Shown: positions 50,988 through 59,450 of the stretch, one piece after another
Position numbering within the stretch: position 1 is the stretch's first letter
How the letters are laid out: each line of letters starts with the position of its first letter
DNA from: Corynebacterium casei LMG S-19264
Lineage (GTDB): Bacteria; Actinomycetota; Actinomycetes; Mycobacteriales; Mycobacteriaceae
NCBI RefSeq assembly: GCF_000550785.1
Contig: NZ_CP004350.1
Location: 2,770,009 to 2,834,008 of the forward strand
Direction of reading: 5' to 3'
DNA: 64,000 nucleotides
The notes under the pieces: generated by a model
Databases searched by the model: none
What the model was told of the DNA's origin: nothing
Seen by the model: only the letters and a program-made list of their open reading frames with translations
Translations under genes and position numbers: made by a program

Positions 50988-51662
50988 CTAGGCGTTGCGG
51001 ACGCGGCGTGCCCACCAAGTGCCGAAGGCTTGGATGCCTTGCACCACCACTATCAAGATGATGACGGTGATGACAATCGCCACGGTATCGAACTGCTGAT
51101 AGCCGTAGGAAATGGCAAGGTCGCCCACGCCACCGCCGCCGATGGTGCCAGCCATCGCGGTGGCGGAAATCAGCGTGATAGTGGAGGTAGTCAGCGCCAG
51201 AATGATACCGGCTTTGGCCTCCGGGAGCAGGAAGTAGCGGATGGTTTGCCAGGTGGTAGCGCCCATAGATTCAGCGGCTTCAAGGATGCCGGAGTCGACG
51301 TCGAGCACGGATTGCTCAATGAGGCGCGCCATAAAGGGTGCGATAAACAAGGTCAGCGGAACCAGCGCGGCGGTGGTTCCGATGGAAGAGCCGACGATAA
51401 AGCGCGTGAACGGCAAGATAGCAACCATCAAGATAATGAAAGGCAGCGAACGCACGGTGTTGACCAGGAAATTGGTGATTTCATAGAGCCAACGCACAGG
51501 CCGCAGACCGCCGGGGCGGTTGAGCACCAAAATCACGCCGAGGACAACGCCGAAAAGCGTGCCGACGAACAGTGAAACGCCGACCATATACAGTGTTTCG
51601 ACGGCGGCCTCGCCATATTTTTCAAAGCCGACGCGGGTGTCAAAGATATCTGTTAAATCCAT
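50988..51662 (-). CDS. metI: Methionine ABC transporter permease MetI
   Basis: Membrane permease of 224 residues with five predicted helices for D/L-methionine import. The EAA loop ILEAAESMGATTWQTIRYFLLPEA is where the ATPase docks. The family segment NTVRSLPFIILMVAILPFTRFIVG is present. Start ATG 51662 overlaps the metN stop by one base. Last gene of metQNI. Confidence 0.92.
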   Translation of the reverse strand: MDLTDIFDTRVGFEKYGEAAVETLYMVGVSLFVGTLFGVVLGVILVLNRPGGLRPVRWLYEITNFLVNTVRSLPFIILMVAILPFTRFIVGSSIGTTAALVPLTLFIAPFMARLIEQSVLDVDSGILEAAESMGATTWQTIRYFLLPEAKAGIILALTTSTITLISATAMAGTIGGGGVGDLAISYGYQQFDTVAIVITVIILIVVVQGIQAFGTWWARRVRNA

Positions 51663-52684
51663 TAGTTCACTTCCTCAACGTCCAGGCCGGGTCGGTGTGC
51701 AAGGTTGGCGAGGGCGGATTCGATAGCCGTGGCATCGGCAGCCGAAAGTCCCAACACCACCGTGCCCACTGACTGGCGACGCAACGCGGCGTCCGATGCG
51801 TGCAGCAAGGACGCATGTACACCCTGGCGGCCAAAATCGGAGATAAGGTCGCGAGCTGCACCGCCGGTATGCACGGCACGGATAACGCGGTTGAACTTGC
51901 CGCTTTTCACCTCCTGCTCAATAGCGAGCGGTAGCTTTTGCGGGACGACCGTCTCTACGAACTGGCGTGTAAGTTCCTGTTGGGGATGAGCAAAGACCTG
52001 CGCGACATCGCCGGACTCAATGACCCGGCCGAATTCCATAACCGCGACCTGATCCGCAATGCGTGAAACCACTGACATCTGGTGGGTGATGATCAAAACG
52101 GTGATGCCGAGCTCGCTATTGACCTTCATGAGCAAGTCCAGAATCTGATTGGTGGTGATGGGATCCAACGCGGAAGTCGGCTCATCACAGACCAAGATTT
52201 GCGGATTGGTCACCAGCGCACGGGCAATACCGACGCGCTGACGCTGGCCACCGGAGAGCTGTTTCGGCGAGTTCTCCGCACGGTCCTCGAGCCCGACCAT
52301 GGCGAGCACTTCAGCGACGCGCTTTTTCACCTGTGCTTTGGGTGTGCCAGCGAGAATCAGCGGCAGGCCCACGTTGTGTGCGACGGTTTGGCTGCCCAGC
52401 AGATTGTAGTGCTGGAAGACCATGGACACATCACGGCGCAGCGCACGCAGCTCGCCGGGTTTGAGCGCTGAAACCTCTTTCCCCAGTACCCGAACAGTGC
52501 CGGAGGTCGGCTTTTCTAGGCCGTTGACCGTGCGCAGCAAGGTGGACTTGCCCGCACCAGAAGTGCCGACGACACCGACGATGCTGCCTTCGGGGACCTC
52601 CGCGCTGACATCGTCAAGCGCGGTGATGTTGCCAGCCTTGGAGTCAAAGACCTTGGAAACACTGCGGAATGAAACAGCTACCAT
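51662..52684 (-). CDS. metN: Methionine ABC transporter ATPase MetN
   Basis: ATPase of 340 residues. Walker A GTSGAGKSTLLR, Q-loop MVFQHYNLL, signature LSGGQRQRVGIARAL, Walker B ILVCDEPTSALDP and switch His LIITHQMSVVS are complete. The C-terminal 90 residues form a NIL domain (SGKFNRVIRAVHTGG onward), which in E. coli MetN binds methionine and shuts the transporter off. The presence of this domain supports methionine rather than another amino acid as substrate. Confidence 0.93.
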   Translation of the reverse strand: MVAVSFRSVSKVFDSKAGNITALDDVSAEVPEGSIVGVVGTSGAGKSTLLRTVNGLEKPTSGTVRVLGKEVSALKPGELRALRRDVSMVFQHYNLLGSQTVAHNVGLPLILAGTPKAQVKKRVAEVLAMVGLEDRAENSPKQLSGGQRQRVGIARALVTNPQILVCDEPTSALDPITTNQILDLLMKVNSELGITVLIITHQMSVVSRIADQVAVMEFGRVIESGDVAQVFAHPQQELTRQFVETVVPQKLPLAIEQEVKSGKFNRVIRAVHTGGAARDLISDFGRQGVHASLLHASDAALRRQSVGTVVLGLSAADATAIESALANLAHRPGLDVEEVN

Positions 52685-52693
52685 ATTCCTGCT

Positions 52694-53539
52694 CTAGTTC
52701 TGAAGAGACTCTGGAATGAACCAGTAGTTGTCCTCGTTTTGTTCAGCGACAAAGTCCAGGAATTCCTCGGAGCGGTAGGCTTCAGCAACCGCCGCGGCCC
52801 ACTCCGAATCAACCTGCTCCTCGGTGGTCACTGCCTGAAGGATGAGATCCTCAGTCAGATCCTCTTCTTCCAGAGCGAGCGCTGGGTCAACCTGAGAGGA
52901 GTATGCGATCGAGCCTGGGATAACACCCCAGTCCAGGTCACCGAGCGCGCGCGGGATGGTCGCGGAATCCATTGGCTGGATGTCCAGGTTGTGTGGATTG
53001 TCCTCAATATCGGATGGGGTCAACAGGTTCTGGTCAGCGTCATCGTTGACGGTAATCCAGCCGAGCTTGATCAGGAGGCGGAACGCGCGAGTCTGGTTGG
53101 AGCCATCGGCAGGAATGCCTACGGTCTGGCCATCAGCGACATCATCCAAGGAGGTCAAGTCATTGGAGTAGATCTTGGTGGCCACGGTTGGGATATCGGT
53201 GATGTTATCTAGGGTGGAACCGGTCTCATCATTGAAAACGTTCATATACGCAGTGTGCTGGTCAACGTTGAGGTCAACCGCACCCTCAGACAGTGCAACA
53301 TCGGCCTGGCGCAGGTCGGTGAATTCGGTGTAATCAATCTCGTAGCCCTGTTCCGTCAAAATCGGGTCAATGCCATCGCGGAAGAGCTCGGAATAAGGAC
53401 CAGGCGAGGTGCCAACGCGAATCTGCGTAGTCTCACCATCAGCGGCGGTTTCACTGTCGGAACCGCATGCTGCGAGGGTAAATGCCACGGAGCCAGCTGC
53501 AAGGACAGCGGCAAGCTTCTTATAAGGGGTAAAAGTCAT
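52694..53539 (-). CDS. metQ: Methionine-binding lipoprotein MetQ
   Basis: NlpA/MetQ family substrate-binding lipoprotein of 281 residues. Signal peptide with lipobox LAAC, lipidated Cys25. Binding-domain features are IRVGTSPGPYSELFRDGI, YEIDYTEFTDLRQADVALSEGAVDLN and TVGIPADGSNQTRAFRLL. I use ATG 53539 (MTFTPYKKLAA) with GAGG 9 nt upstream; a TTG five codons earlier is less likely. First gene of the metQNI operon. Confidence 0.92.
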   Translation of the reverse strand: MTFTPYKKLAAVLAAGSVAFTLAACGSDSETAADGETTQIRVGTSPGPYSELFRDGIDPILTEQGYEIDYTEFTDLRQADVALSEGAVDLNVDQHTAYMNVFNDETGSTLDNITDIPTVATKIYSNDLTSLDDVADGQTVGIPADGSNQTRAFRLLIKLGWITVNDDADQNLLTPSDIEDNPHNLDIQPMDSATIPRALGDLDWGVIPGSIAYSSQVDPALALEEEDLTEDLILQAVTTEEQVDSEWAAAVAEAYRSEEFLDFVAEQNEDNYWFIPESLQN

Positions 53540-53632
53540 AGTAGAAAACCTCAAGTATCGAGAAATAGGTAGGGAGAAAACCGTCCTGCCTTTGGATTCA
53601 ACACCAAAAAAGACTGTTTATTCCATTTAATA

Positions 53633-53648
53633 TAGACCACTCGGTACA
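53633..53648. promoter_or_regulatory. Possible McbR operator upstream of metQ
   Basis: On the minus strand TGTAC - 6 nt - GTCTA; one half is perfect for the McbR pattern TAGAC-N6-GTCTA, the other poor. It lies about 95 bp upstream of metQ next to TATATT, a possible -10. McbR is the known methionine-pathway repressor in C. glutamicum. Confidence 0.3.
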
Positions 53649-53682
53649 TTTGTGCTAAATCTTACCCCCGCACGGGAACAAA

Positions 53683-53712
53683 AAGCACCCAGGCTGGTGT
53701 GCCTGAGTGCTT
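53683..53712 (-). terminator. Intrinsic terminator of gltS
   Basis: AAGCACCCAGG pairs with CCTGAGTGCTT (10 of 11 positions, 8-nt loop); on the minus strand TTTTTG follows. It lies 20 nt after the gltS stop. Confidence 0.8.
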
Positions 53713-53731
53713 GAGTTGAAAGTGCTAGAAG

Positions 53732-55111
53732 CTAGCTTTTGGGGGCTTTCTCCCCGCCGTGCCCGATACCTTGGGCGAAAATCGTACCGCGCGGCGGCAT
53801 CCACCCGCCGAACTTCGCTAGGAGGTAGATGCCAACGGCAAGCAGTACCGAGAGCCAACCCAGCCCAGCGGTCATACCGTAGACCACCGCGATTGGTGCA
53901 ATAACGGTCATACCGATTTCAAATGGACCAAAGCCAACGTATGCCATGCCGTATTCGGACAGCGTGCCAGACTTGAGCTTCGGGTCCACAATCTTCAGCA
54001 GCGCAATACCGGTGGAGACGGCAGCGGTTGCCCAGCCCCAGCCGAACAGTGCGCGCTCAAACCAGTTCTCACCGAAGAATTCGGCTGGAAACCACAGTAG
54101 GAAGAACGCACAGAAAATGGTGCCGAGCACGAACATAATGGATAGCGGTACCCAGTAGCTCGCGATAGCAGCTGGTGCAATCGCGGCGATACCAAAGGCA
54201 ATCAGGTAATCCGTTGCAGCACCGGAGACAGAGGAAGTGGTCTCGCGGTCCAGGTAGTCCTTCGCGCCGATGGCATTCATAATCGCGCGGAATACTAAGC
54301 CCAGGACGATCGACATCGCGAACAGCGGGATTGATACTTGCTCCCAGATGCTGGAAATCAAGTTATTGAGACCATAAGCAGCAACGACGGTCAACACGAT
54401 AAAGCCCAAGTGCAGGGCCAATGGCTCAATTGCCGAAGGGTTGGTGGTCGCACGGCCCACGGAAGGACGGTCTTCAACCTTGGAAATGTAGCCCTTACGC
54501 AGATCCTCAGGCAGGCCTTCAGAAGGAACTTCTGCAACCTTGCCGCGGCGAATTGCCCAGTTTGCGGCGATGATACCGCCGACAATAGCAGCCAAAGTAC
54601 CCACGGTAGCTGAGGTAAAGCCTAAGGAAGCAGCATCGGAAGCCCCGATGTCTTCCAGCGCGCCGCCCACGGCGGCAGCAGTACCGAAACCACCGGTAAA
54701 GCCAACTGGCAGCATCATGCCGAACCAGTCTGGCGTATCAAAGACAGGGCGGAAGAAGTACAGACCGAGGAGAATAAACAAGCCCCATTGACCTAAGAAC
54801 ATGACCGTGGAATACGCCCACATATTCCGCGCACCCTTGCGCATGTTTCCGCCAACATCCATGGAATATGCCATGGATGCAAACACGATTGCGATGAGGA
54901 TGGTGGTGTAATCCCCCATCGAATCTGAGAAGTTCAAAATGCCCAGTGCGTTTGGGCCGAGCAGAAGTCCGAGCAGACCCGCAGTCACAGGTGCTGGGAG
55001 CAGCAAATCCTGGAAAACAAACTTAATGCGGTGGCGCAGGACGTTGCCGATAACCAGAAGGATTGAAATTAATCCGACGTCTACCATCAGATCAAAGGGG
55101 GAGAATTCCAC
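53732..55111 (-). CDS. gltS: Sodium/glutamate symporter GltS
   Basis: Na+-coupled glutamate importer of the ESS family, 459 residues with about 11-12 helices. The family re-entrant loop segments FTGGFGTAAAVGGALEDIG and the C-terminal half counterpart are visible, and GWGWATAAVSTGIALLKIVDP occurs near 355-375. A central cytoplasmic loop of about 45 residues (RRGKVAEVPSEGLPEDLRKG) is polar. The start is GTG 55111 (VEFSPFDLMV) with AGGA sites just upstream. It is transcribed alone and ends in a strong terminator. Confidence 0.92.
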   Translation of the reverse strand: MEFSPFDLMVDVGLISILLVIGNVLRHRIKFVFQDLLLPAPVTAGLLGLLLGPNALGILNFSDSMGDYTTILIAIVFASMAYSMDVGGNMRKGARNMWAYSTVMFLGQWGLFILLGLYFFRPVFDTPDWFGMMLPVGFTGGFGTAAAVGGALEDIGASDAASLGFTSATVGTLAAIVGGIIAANWAIRRGKVAEVPSEGLPEDLRKGYISKVEDRPSVGRATTNPSAIEPLALHLGFIVLTVVAAYGLNNLISSIWEQVSIPLFAMSIVLGLVFRAIMNAIGAKDYLDRETTSSVSGAATDYLIAFGIAAIAPAAIASYWVPLSIMFVLGTIFCAFFLLWFPAEFFGENWFERALFGWGWATAAVSTGIALLKIVDPKLKSGTLSEYGMAYVGFGPFEIGMTVIAPIAVVYGMTAGLGWLSVLLAVGIYLLAKFGGWMPPRGTIFAQGIGHGGEKAPKS

Positions 55112-55131
55112 GTGTCCTATTCCTTTCGTTG

Positions 55132-55150
55132 AAAGACGTTATAAGTCTTT
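55132..55150. promoter_or_regulatory. Palindrome over the gltS -10 region
   Basis: AAAGAC - GTTATAA - GTCTTT, a 6-bp perfect inverted repeat 21 nt upstream of gltS. Its centre holds TATAAC on the minus strand, a good -10 box, so a bound repressor would block polymerase. Confidence 0.4.
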
Positions 55151-55330
55151 GTAAGCACCCTCTTGTGATGTGTTAGAGAATTTCATGTACGGATTGAGCG
55201 TTTTCTACTGGAATTACCTGCAAAAACGGCATATGTCTCCCTAGATTGTGGGGAGAGTCGTTAGGTACTGTATCGCAAACCACGATTGTTAACCGAATGT
55301 CCTAAGGCGCACAGGCCAATCGTTACGAAT

Positions 55331-55675
55331 CTAATACGAGACTGTGAGATACGTGCGTACTGCTTTGACCTTGGCTGTTTTAGTGGTGGAGGAAAATGCG
55401 AACACGTGACTAAAGCGCACCCGGGACTGTTCGCTGTCCGCAAATTCGAGATAACCATCACACGACGCGGCGCGCCCGTGATTGATTGCGCCAAGAACAA
55501 CCACTTCCGAAATCACTGCTTCCGTTAAGGCGGGACCGAAGGTGGACCATGAGGGAGCATCGACAAGCCACTGCTCTAGCGTGTCCTTATCATCGGCTGC
55601 CCACGCAACAGCGAGGTCTGCGACCAGTGCCATGCGTGGCGAATTGCCGCAGTCCGAGGGAAGCGTAATCTTCAT
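55331..55675 (-). CDS. Small protein of unknown function, NTF2/SnoaL-like
   Basis: Soluble protein of 114 residues. The layout helix (MALVADLAVAWAADDKDTLEQWL), then alternating strands (EVVVLGAINHGRAASCDGYLEFA, RVRFSHVFAFSS, KVKAVRTYLTV) is what an NTF2/SnoaL-like cone fold would show; this is inference from pattern, not a recognised family. ATG 55675 lies only 51 bp from the divergent Lrp-type regulator, so that regulator could control it. Confidence 0.6.
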   Translation of the reverse strand: MKITLPSDCGNSPRMALVADLAVAWAADDKDTLEQWLVDAPSWSTFGPALTEAVISEVVVLGAINHGRAASCDGYLEFADSEQSRVRFSHVFAFSSTTKTAKVKAVRTYLTVSY

Positions 55676-55712
55676 AACCGCATTATTGCATAGCTAACAC
55701 TTGCCGGCTTTG

Positions 55713-55718
55713 TAGAAT
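55713..55718 (+). promoter_or_regulatory. Putative -10 box of the Lrp-type regulator
   Basis: TAGAAT ends 8 nt before the ATG at 55727, no ribosome-binding site. Confidence 0.45.
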
Positions 55719-55726
55719 CTGTAGGC

Positions 55727-56176
55727 ATGGATGCAATTGACCGGGAGATTTTGACTCTTCTGCAGCAAGACGGACGCGCGACGATGACTGAGATTGCGCA
55801 GAAGGTAAAGCTCAGCCTGTCTGCCTGCCACCGTCGCTTCCGCGACCTGCAAGCATCCGGTGTCATCCGTGGTTTTAGTGCCGACCTCAACCATGAGCTG
55901 ATGGGCTTTCCGTTTGAGGCGCTAGTTTTTGTCACCCTGCGCGAGAGCAACGGCAAAGCCGTGCTGGAGTTTGAAGAAGCCCTGGCGAAAATCCCCAACG
56001 TGGTGCAAGCCCACCGCCTATTCGGCGAGCCTGATTATCAACTGCTGGTGGCGGCGAAATCGAAGCTGCACTACCAGGAACTTTATGACCGCAAGCTATC
56101 CGTGCTGCCCGGCGCGGGGCGGCTGACCTCCACCATGGTGATGAAGACGGTGGTGGCGCACCATCCACCTATTTAA
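55727..56176 (+). CDS. Lrp/AsnC family transcriptional regulator
   Basis: Regulator of 149 residues. N-terminal winged HTH (MDAIDREILTLLQQDGRATMTEIAQKVKLSLSACHRRFRDLQASGVI), then the RAM ligand domain (about 65-145) with FVTLRE, VQAHRLFGEPDYQLLVAAK and ending MKTVVAHHPPI. Amino acids are the usual effectors. The neighbours are a small unknown gene, divergent, and a LysE-type exporter, convergent. Lrp regulators commonly control such exporters. Confidence 0.9.
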   Translation: MDAIDREILTLLQQDGRATMTEIAQKVKLSLSACHRRFRDLQASGVIRGFSADLNHELMGFPFEALVFVTLRESNGKAVLEFEEALAKIPNVVQAHRLFGEPDYQLLVAAKSKLHYQELYDRKLSVLPGAGRLTSTMVMKTVVAHHPPI

Positions 56177-56198
56177 TAGGCCTTAAATTTTAAGAACC

Positions 56199-56219
56199 CG
56201 TAAGTCCACTGGACTTACG
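56199..56219. terminator. Hairpin between lrp-type and lysE-type genes
   Basis: CGTAAGTCC, ACT loop, GGACTTACG: a perfect 9-bp stem that contains the stop codon of the LysE-type gene, between two convergent genes. Confidence 0.6.
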
Positions 56220-56865
56220 CCAGCATGCCGCCGGCCTGTCCGAACTCAATGGCCTTCTCCCCCAGCATGACCACACCCAGTAGCAGCATGGCGACCCCAG
56301 CCACGCGGGTGGTGATATCTGCGAAGCGTGGCCGGGTGCCAATTACGCGGCCAAACGCAGAGCCGAGCAAGGCATAAAAAATTCCACCAATCACGATCCA
56401 CACCACGCCCAGCACAGCGAGCTGCACGGAGAGCGGCCAGGTACTAGATGTGCGCACAAACTGCGGCAAAATGGACAAAAAGAACAGCACGCCTTTGGGA
56501 TTCAGCCCGCTGACCGCAGCACCACGAAGGATATAGCCCCAGGAACCGCCGGTTGGCACGACTGCCACAGTCCCGGTTTCTACTTGTGCCGTGCTGCGCA
56601 AGGTTTTAACCCCGAGATAAATCAGGTAGCCCGCGCCACCAATAGTTAGAGCAACAAGCAGGAGGGGTGCGTTAGCCGCAATCGGCCCAAGCCCAAGCAC
56701 GACAACAACCGTAATCACGACATATCCAAGCATCAGTCCGCCAACAGCCGGACCTACCACGCGGCCACGCACGCCCGCGGCAATGATGTACGCCCAGTCC
56801 GGGCCCGGAACGGCAATCAACGCCAACGACAGCGCCGCGAATGCCATGATTACGCTTGTTTCCAC
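56215..56865 (-). CDS. LysE/RhtB family amino-acid exporter
   Basis: Membrane exporter of 216 residues with six predicted helices. The family N-terminus is visible: ALSLALIAVPGPDWAYIIAAGVRGR, with the conserved PGPD. A further mark is AAVSGLNPKGVLFFLSILPQFV. I chose GTG 56865 (VETSVIMAFAAL) because AAGGAG lies 7 nt upstream; the frame stays open for 78 more codons but these are not hydrophobic or family-like. The substrate, probably an amino acid or homoserine-like compound, is unknown. Confidence 0.85.
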   Translation of the reverse strand: METSVIMAFAALSLALIAVPGPDWAYIIAAGVRGRVVGPAVGGLMLGYVVITVVVVLGLGPIAANAPLLLVALTIGGAGYLIYLGVKTLRSTAQVETGTVAVVPTGGSWGYILRGAAVSGLNPKGVLFFLSILPQFVRTSSTWPLSVQLAVLGVVWIVIGGIFYALLGSAFGRVIGTRPRFADITTRVAGVAMLLLGVVMLGEKAIEFGQAGGMLA

Positions 56866-57068
56866 AGTATCTCTCCTTTGAGTTCCAGCTTGCTTAACTG
56901 GGAAAACTCTACGGCGAAAGCCGCGCAATGTGCTCCCTACTTTCAGGCGCAGATAGGGAAGTTGTGGAAGATTTATTGCTCTATTGCCCGCGGGGCGCAA
57001 GATTCTTCCGACGCCAATAAAGCGGGCACGCATAAGCTGTGCCACACAAGGCAAATCGGCGAGAGAAA

Positions 57069-57088
57069 TCACTTCAACATTTAAGTGA
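57069..57088. promoter_or_regulatory. Palindrome near the -35 region of the luciferase-like gene
   Basis: TCACTT - 8 nt - AAGTGA. The right arm overlaps where the -35 box would be for the -10 at 57107. It is a candidate operator for an unidentified regulator. Confidence 0.35.
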
Positions 57089-57106
57089 CAAATCAACAAT
57101 CTGAGG

Positions 57107-57112
57107 TAGACT
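57107..57112 (+). promoter_or_regulatory. Putative -10 box of the luciferase-like gene
   Basis: TAGACT ends 7 nt before the ATG at 57120, no ribosome-binding site. Confidence 0.45.
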
Positions 57113-57119
57113 GCACGCT

Positions 57120-58184
57120 ATGAAATCATTTGGCTTTTTAAGTTTCGGTCACTACGCACTAGGCAACAACAAACCTAACGCCGCTGACATGGCGAAGATC
57201 CACCTTGAGTTGGCAAAGAACGCTGATGAGATTGGCGTAAACAACGCATCTTTCCGCGTGCACCACTTTGTGCCACAGGCAGCCGCACCCATGCCTCTGT
57301 TGGGTGCGATTGCTGGCTCCACCAAGCACATTGAGGTGGGCACCGGCGTTATTGATATGCGTTATGAAAATCCTCTGTACCTCGCGGAAGAGATTACGTC
57401 TTTAGACCAGATCGCGGAAGGCCGAATTGCTTTGGGTCTATCCCGTGGCGCGCCGGAGGCCGCTGACCGCGGTTGGGAGGCTTTCGGTTATAAGGCTGAA
57501 GCGCCCAACGGTGCGGATTTAGCGCGCGCGAACTTCCTGCGCTTAATGGATGCGCTGGATGGCCACGGCATGACCACGGCAGCGCCTTTGGAGCGCCAAT
57601 ACCCAAACATGTACCAGCCGGGCATTCCGCTGCCCGTGTTCCCACACTCCCCTGGCGTACGCCAGCGCATTTTCTACGGCTCCGGCACCCACGCCTCTGC
57701 GGAGCAGGCAGCGCAAGACGGCGTGAACCTGATGTCTTCGACGCTGGTCTCTGAAACCTCCGGTGAAACCCTGGGCGATGTGCAGGTGGAACAGATTCGC
57801 CGCTACCGCGCCGCATGGAAGGAAGCCGGCCATGAGTGGACCCCACGCGTGAGCGTTTCACGTTCCATCTTCCCGATTGTGGATGACGCCGACCGCCGCA
57901 TGTTTGGCCTGCACAAGACCAGCACTGACCAGATGGGCATGCTGCCTGAGGCCGGCGCTGCCATCTTTGGCCGCACCTACGCCGATGAACCGGACGTACT
58001 CATCGAACAACTCAAGGCCGACCCAGCGGTGATGGAGGCAGACAGCCTGCTCATTGCCATCCCAACCGGCATGGGCGTGGATGTGAACACGAAGATTCTG
58101 CAGAACTTCGCCGAGCACGTCGCCCCTGCCCTGGGCTGGATTCCAAACACGCAAGGCCGTCCTTCCGGTTACCCGATTGACTAA
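57120..58184 (+). CDS. LLM-class flavin-dependent oxidoreductase
   Basis: Bacterial luciferase-like monooxygenase of 354 residues using FMN/F420-type reduced flavin. TIM-barrel features: MKSFGFLSFGHYALG at the first strand, ADEIGVNNASFRVHHFVPQ, HIEVGTGVIDMRYENPLYLAEEITSLDQIAEGRIALGLSRGAPE, all typical of the family's flavin-binding half. The substrate cannot be predicted. A flavohemoglobin-type reductase gene follows 21 nt later, which might supply reduced flavin or be unrelated. Confidence 0.85.
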   Translation: MKSFGFLSFGHYALGNNKPNAADMAKIHLELAKNADEIGVNNASFRVHHFVPQAAAPMPLLGAIAGSTKHIEVGTGVIDMRYENPLYLAEEITSLDQIAEGRIALGLSRGAPEAADRGWEAFGYKAEAPNGADLARANFLRLMDALDGHGMTTAAPLERQYPNMYQPGIPLPVFPHSPGVRQRIFYGSGTHASAEQAAQDGVNLMSSTLVSETSGETLGDVQVEQIRRYRAAWKEAGHEWTPRVSVSRSIFPIVDDADRRMFGLHKTSTDQMGMLPEAGAAIFGRTYADEPDVLIEQLKADPAVMEADSLLIAIPTGMGVDVNTKILQNFAEHVAPALGWIPNTQGRPSGYPID

Positions 58185-58191
58185 TTCCTTG

Positions 58192-58197
58192 TACGAT
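58192..58197 (+). promoter_or_regulatory. Putative -10 box of the flavohemoglobin gene
   Basis: TACGAT ends 8 nt before the GTG at 58206, so the gene may have its own leaderless transcript. Confidence 0.35.
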
Positions 58198-58205
58198 CGA
58201 TCGGC

Positions 58206-59450
58206 GTGACAGGCACATCTTCTTTGACCACGTTGTGGGAGCTCGCCGACGCTTTGCGTGAGGCTGATGAGCGTTACCGCGACGTTGTGCATGAGCAGCT
58301 GTTTAGCCGAATTTTTGAAGCCCGGCAAGTCTTTGCGCCGGCGCGCGCGTCACGGCATGTGGACTTAACCGTGGCTATCGCCTGGGCCCTGGAAAATCCT
58401 GCCCCCAAGGTGGATGCGCTGGTGGCACAGCTGGGCCGGGACCATCGCCGTTTGGGTTTTCCGCCGGAGGTCTATGACACTTTCGCGCAGTGTTTGATTG
58501 ATGGCTTGGGTTTGTTTGAGCTTTCGCCTGAGCTTGCCGGTACCGCCGCGACTCGGCTGCGCAGCATCTGCACCATCATGAAAGATGAGGCCACCAAGGC
58601 TGATTGGGAAGGTATTCCGCCGGCGCATACGGCGACGGTGGCAGCGGTGGAACGGCCCAACCGCAAGACCGCCGTGGTGCGCCTGGAGTCCGCATTTCCC
58701 ATGGATTTTGAACCCGGCCAGTCCATCCCAGTGACCACCGCGCACCTGCCCGGAACGTGGCGACTACTAACGCCAGCCAATATTTCCGATCACACCGCGC
58801 AACTGTTTTTCCACGTCACCGACGCCGGTGACGCCTCCACCATGTTGACCTTGGCGCACCCCGGTGACATGTGGACTTTGGGTACTGCGCGCGGGAAGTT
58901 CCCGGAGGATATTGATGTCAGTTTCTTGGGGGCATCGGCAAGTAGCCCTGACCTGTATATCTGCTACGGCACGGGCTGGGCAGCGGTGCGTTCCTTCTTG
59001 TTGGGCAAAATTGCTGCCGATGACTCCACCCCAGTCGCCGTGCTCGCACACGCTGATAGCCCCGGCGCACATTATGACCTGCTCTTTCAACACAACCTGC
59101 AGGAACTTGCGCCGGAGATTTCCATCCAGCACACCGTAAGCCGCGCGAAAGACCCGCTACTTTTTGGCACCACGCAGGTCTTTCCTGAGCACACGCCCGT
59201 GCCGGAGATGGCCGTGGTCGACAACCCAGCGCGCGTGGCGCTGGAAGCGTTAGTGTCCAACCCGCAGGCCTTTCGGCGCTGCGTGCTGGTTGGCCCCGCC
59301 GATGAAGTCACCGAAGGCGCCGGCATTTTAAACCTCGGCCTCGCACGCGCAGGCATCGTCGACGGTGTTATTGAAACCCACCCCTGGGGCGAGGGGCGTT
59401 TAACTCAAAGCCTCAAGTACGGGCAGAGTTTTCCGGGTCTTGGTAACTAG
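58206..59450 (+). CDS. Type II flavohemoglobin-like globin/FAD/NAD reductase
   Basis: Protein of 414 residues with an N-terminal globin domain (about 10-135) and a C-terminal FAD/NAD(P) reductase (about 145-400). The proximal His is in LGRDHRRLGFPPEVYDTF. At the B10 position, Tyr of NO-dioxygenating flavohemoglobins is Phe (QLFSRIF). The FAD motif RxYS is replaced by TWRLLTPANI, and the NAD site reads YICYGTGWAAVRSFLL. These departures match the type II class represented by M. tuberculosis Rv0385, which is not a good NO dioxygenase. GTG start. The last 51 nt overlap the opposing nitrilase gene. Confidence 0.8.
   Translation: MTGTSSLTTLWELADALREADERYRDVVHEQLFSRIFEARQVFAPARASRHVDLTVAIAWALENPAPKVDALVAQLGRDHRRLGFPPEVYDTFAQCLIDGLGLFELSPELAGTAATRLRSICTIMKDEATKADWEGIPPAHTATVAAVERPNRKTAVVRLESAFPMDFEPGQSIPVTTAHLPGTWRLLTPANISDHTAQLFFHVTDAGDASTMLTLAHPGDMWTLGTARGKFPEDIDVSFLGASASSPDLYICYGTGWAAVRSFLLGKIAADDSTPVAVLAHADSPGAHYDLLFQHNLQELAPEISIQHTVSRAKDPLLFGTTQVFPEHTPVPEMAVVDNPARVALEALVSNPQAFRRCVLVGPADEVTEGAGILNLGLARAGIVDGVIETHPWGEGRLTQSLKYGQSFPGLGN

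Noticed and set aside
56866..57099. 78-codon N-terminal extension of the LysE-type exporter
   Set aside because: Polar, not family-like, and a strong AAGGAG sits before GTG 56865.
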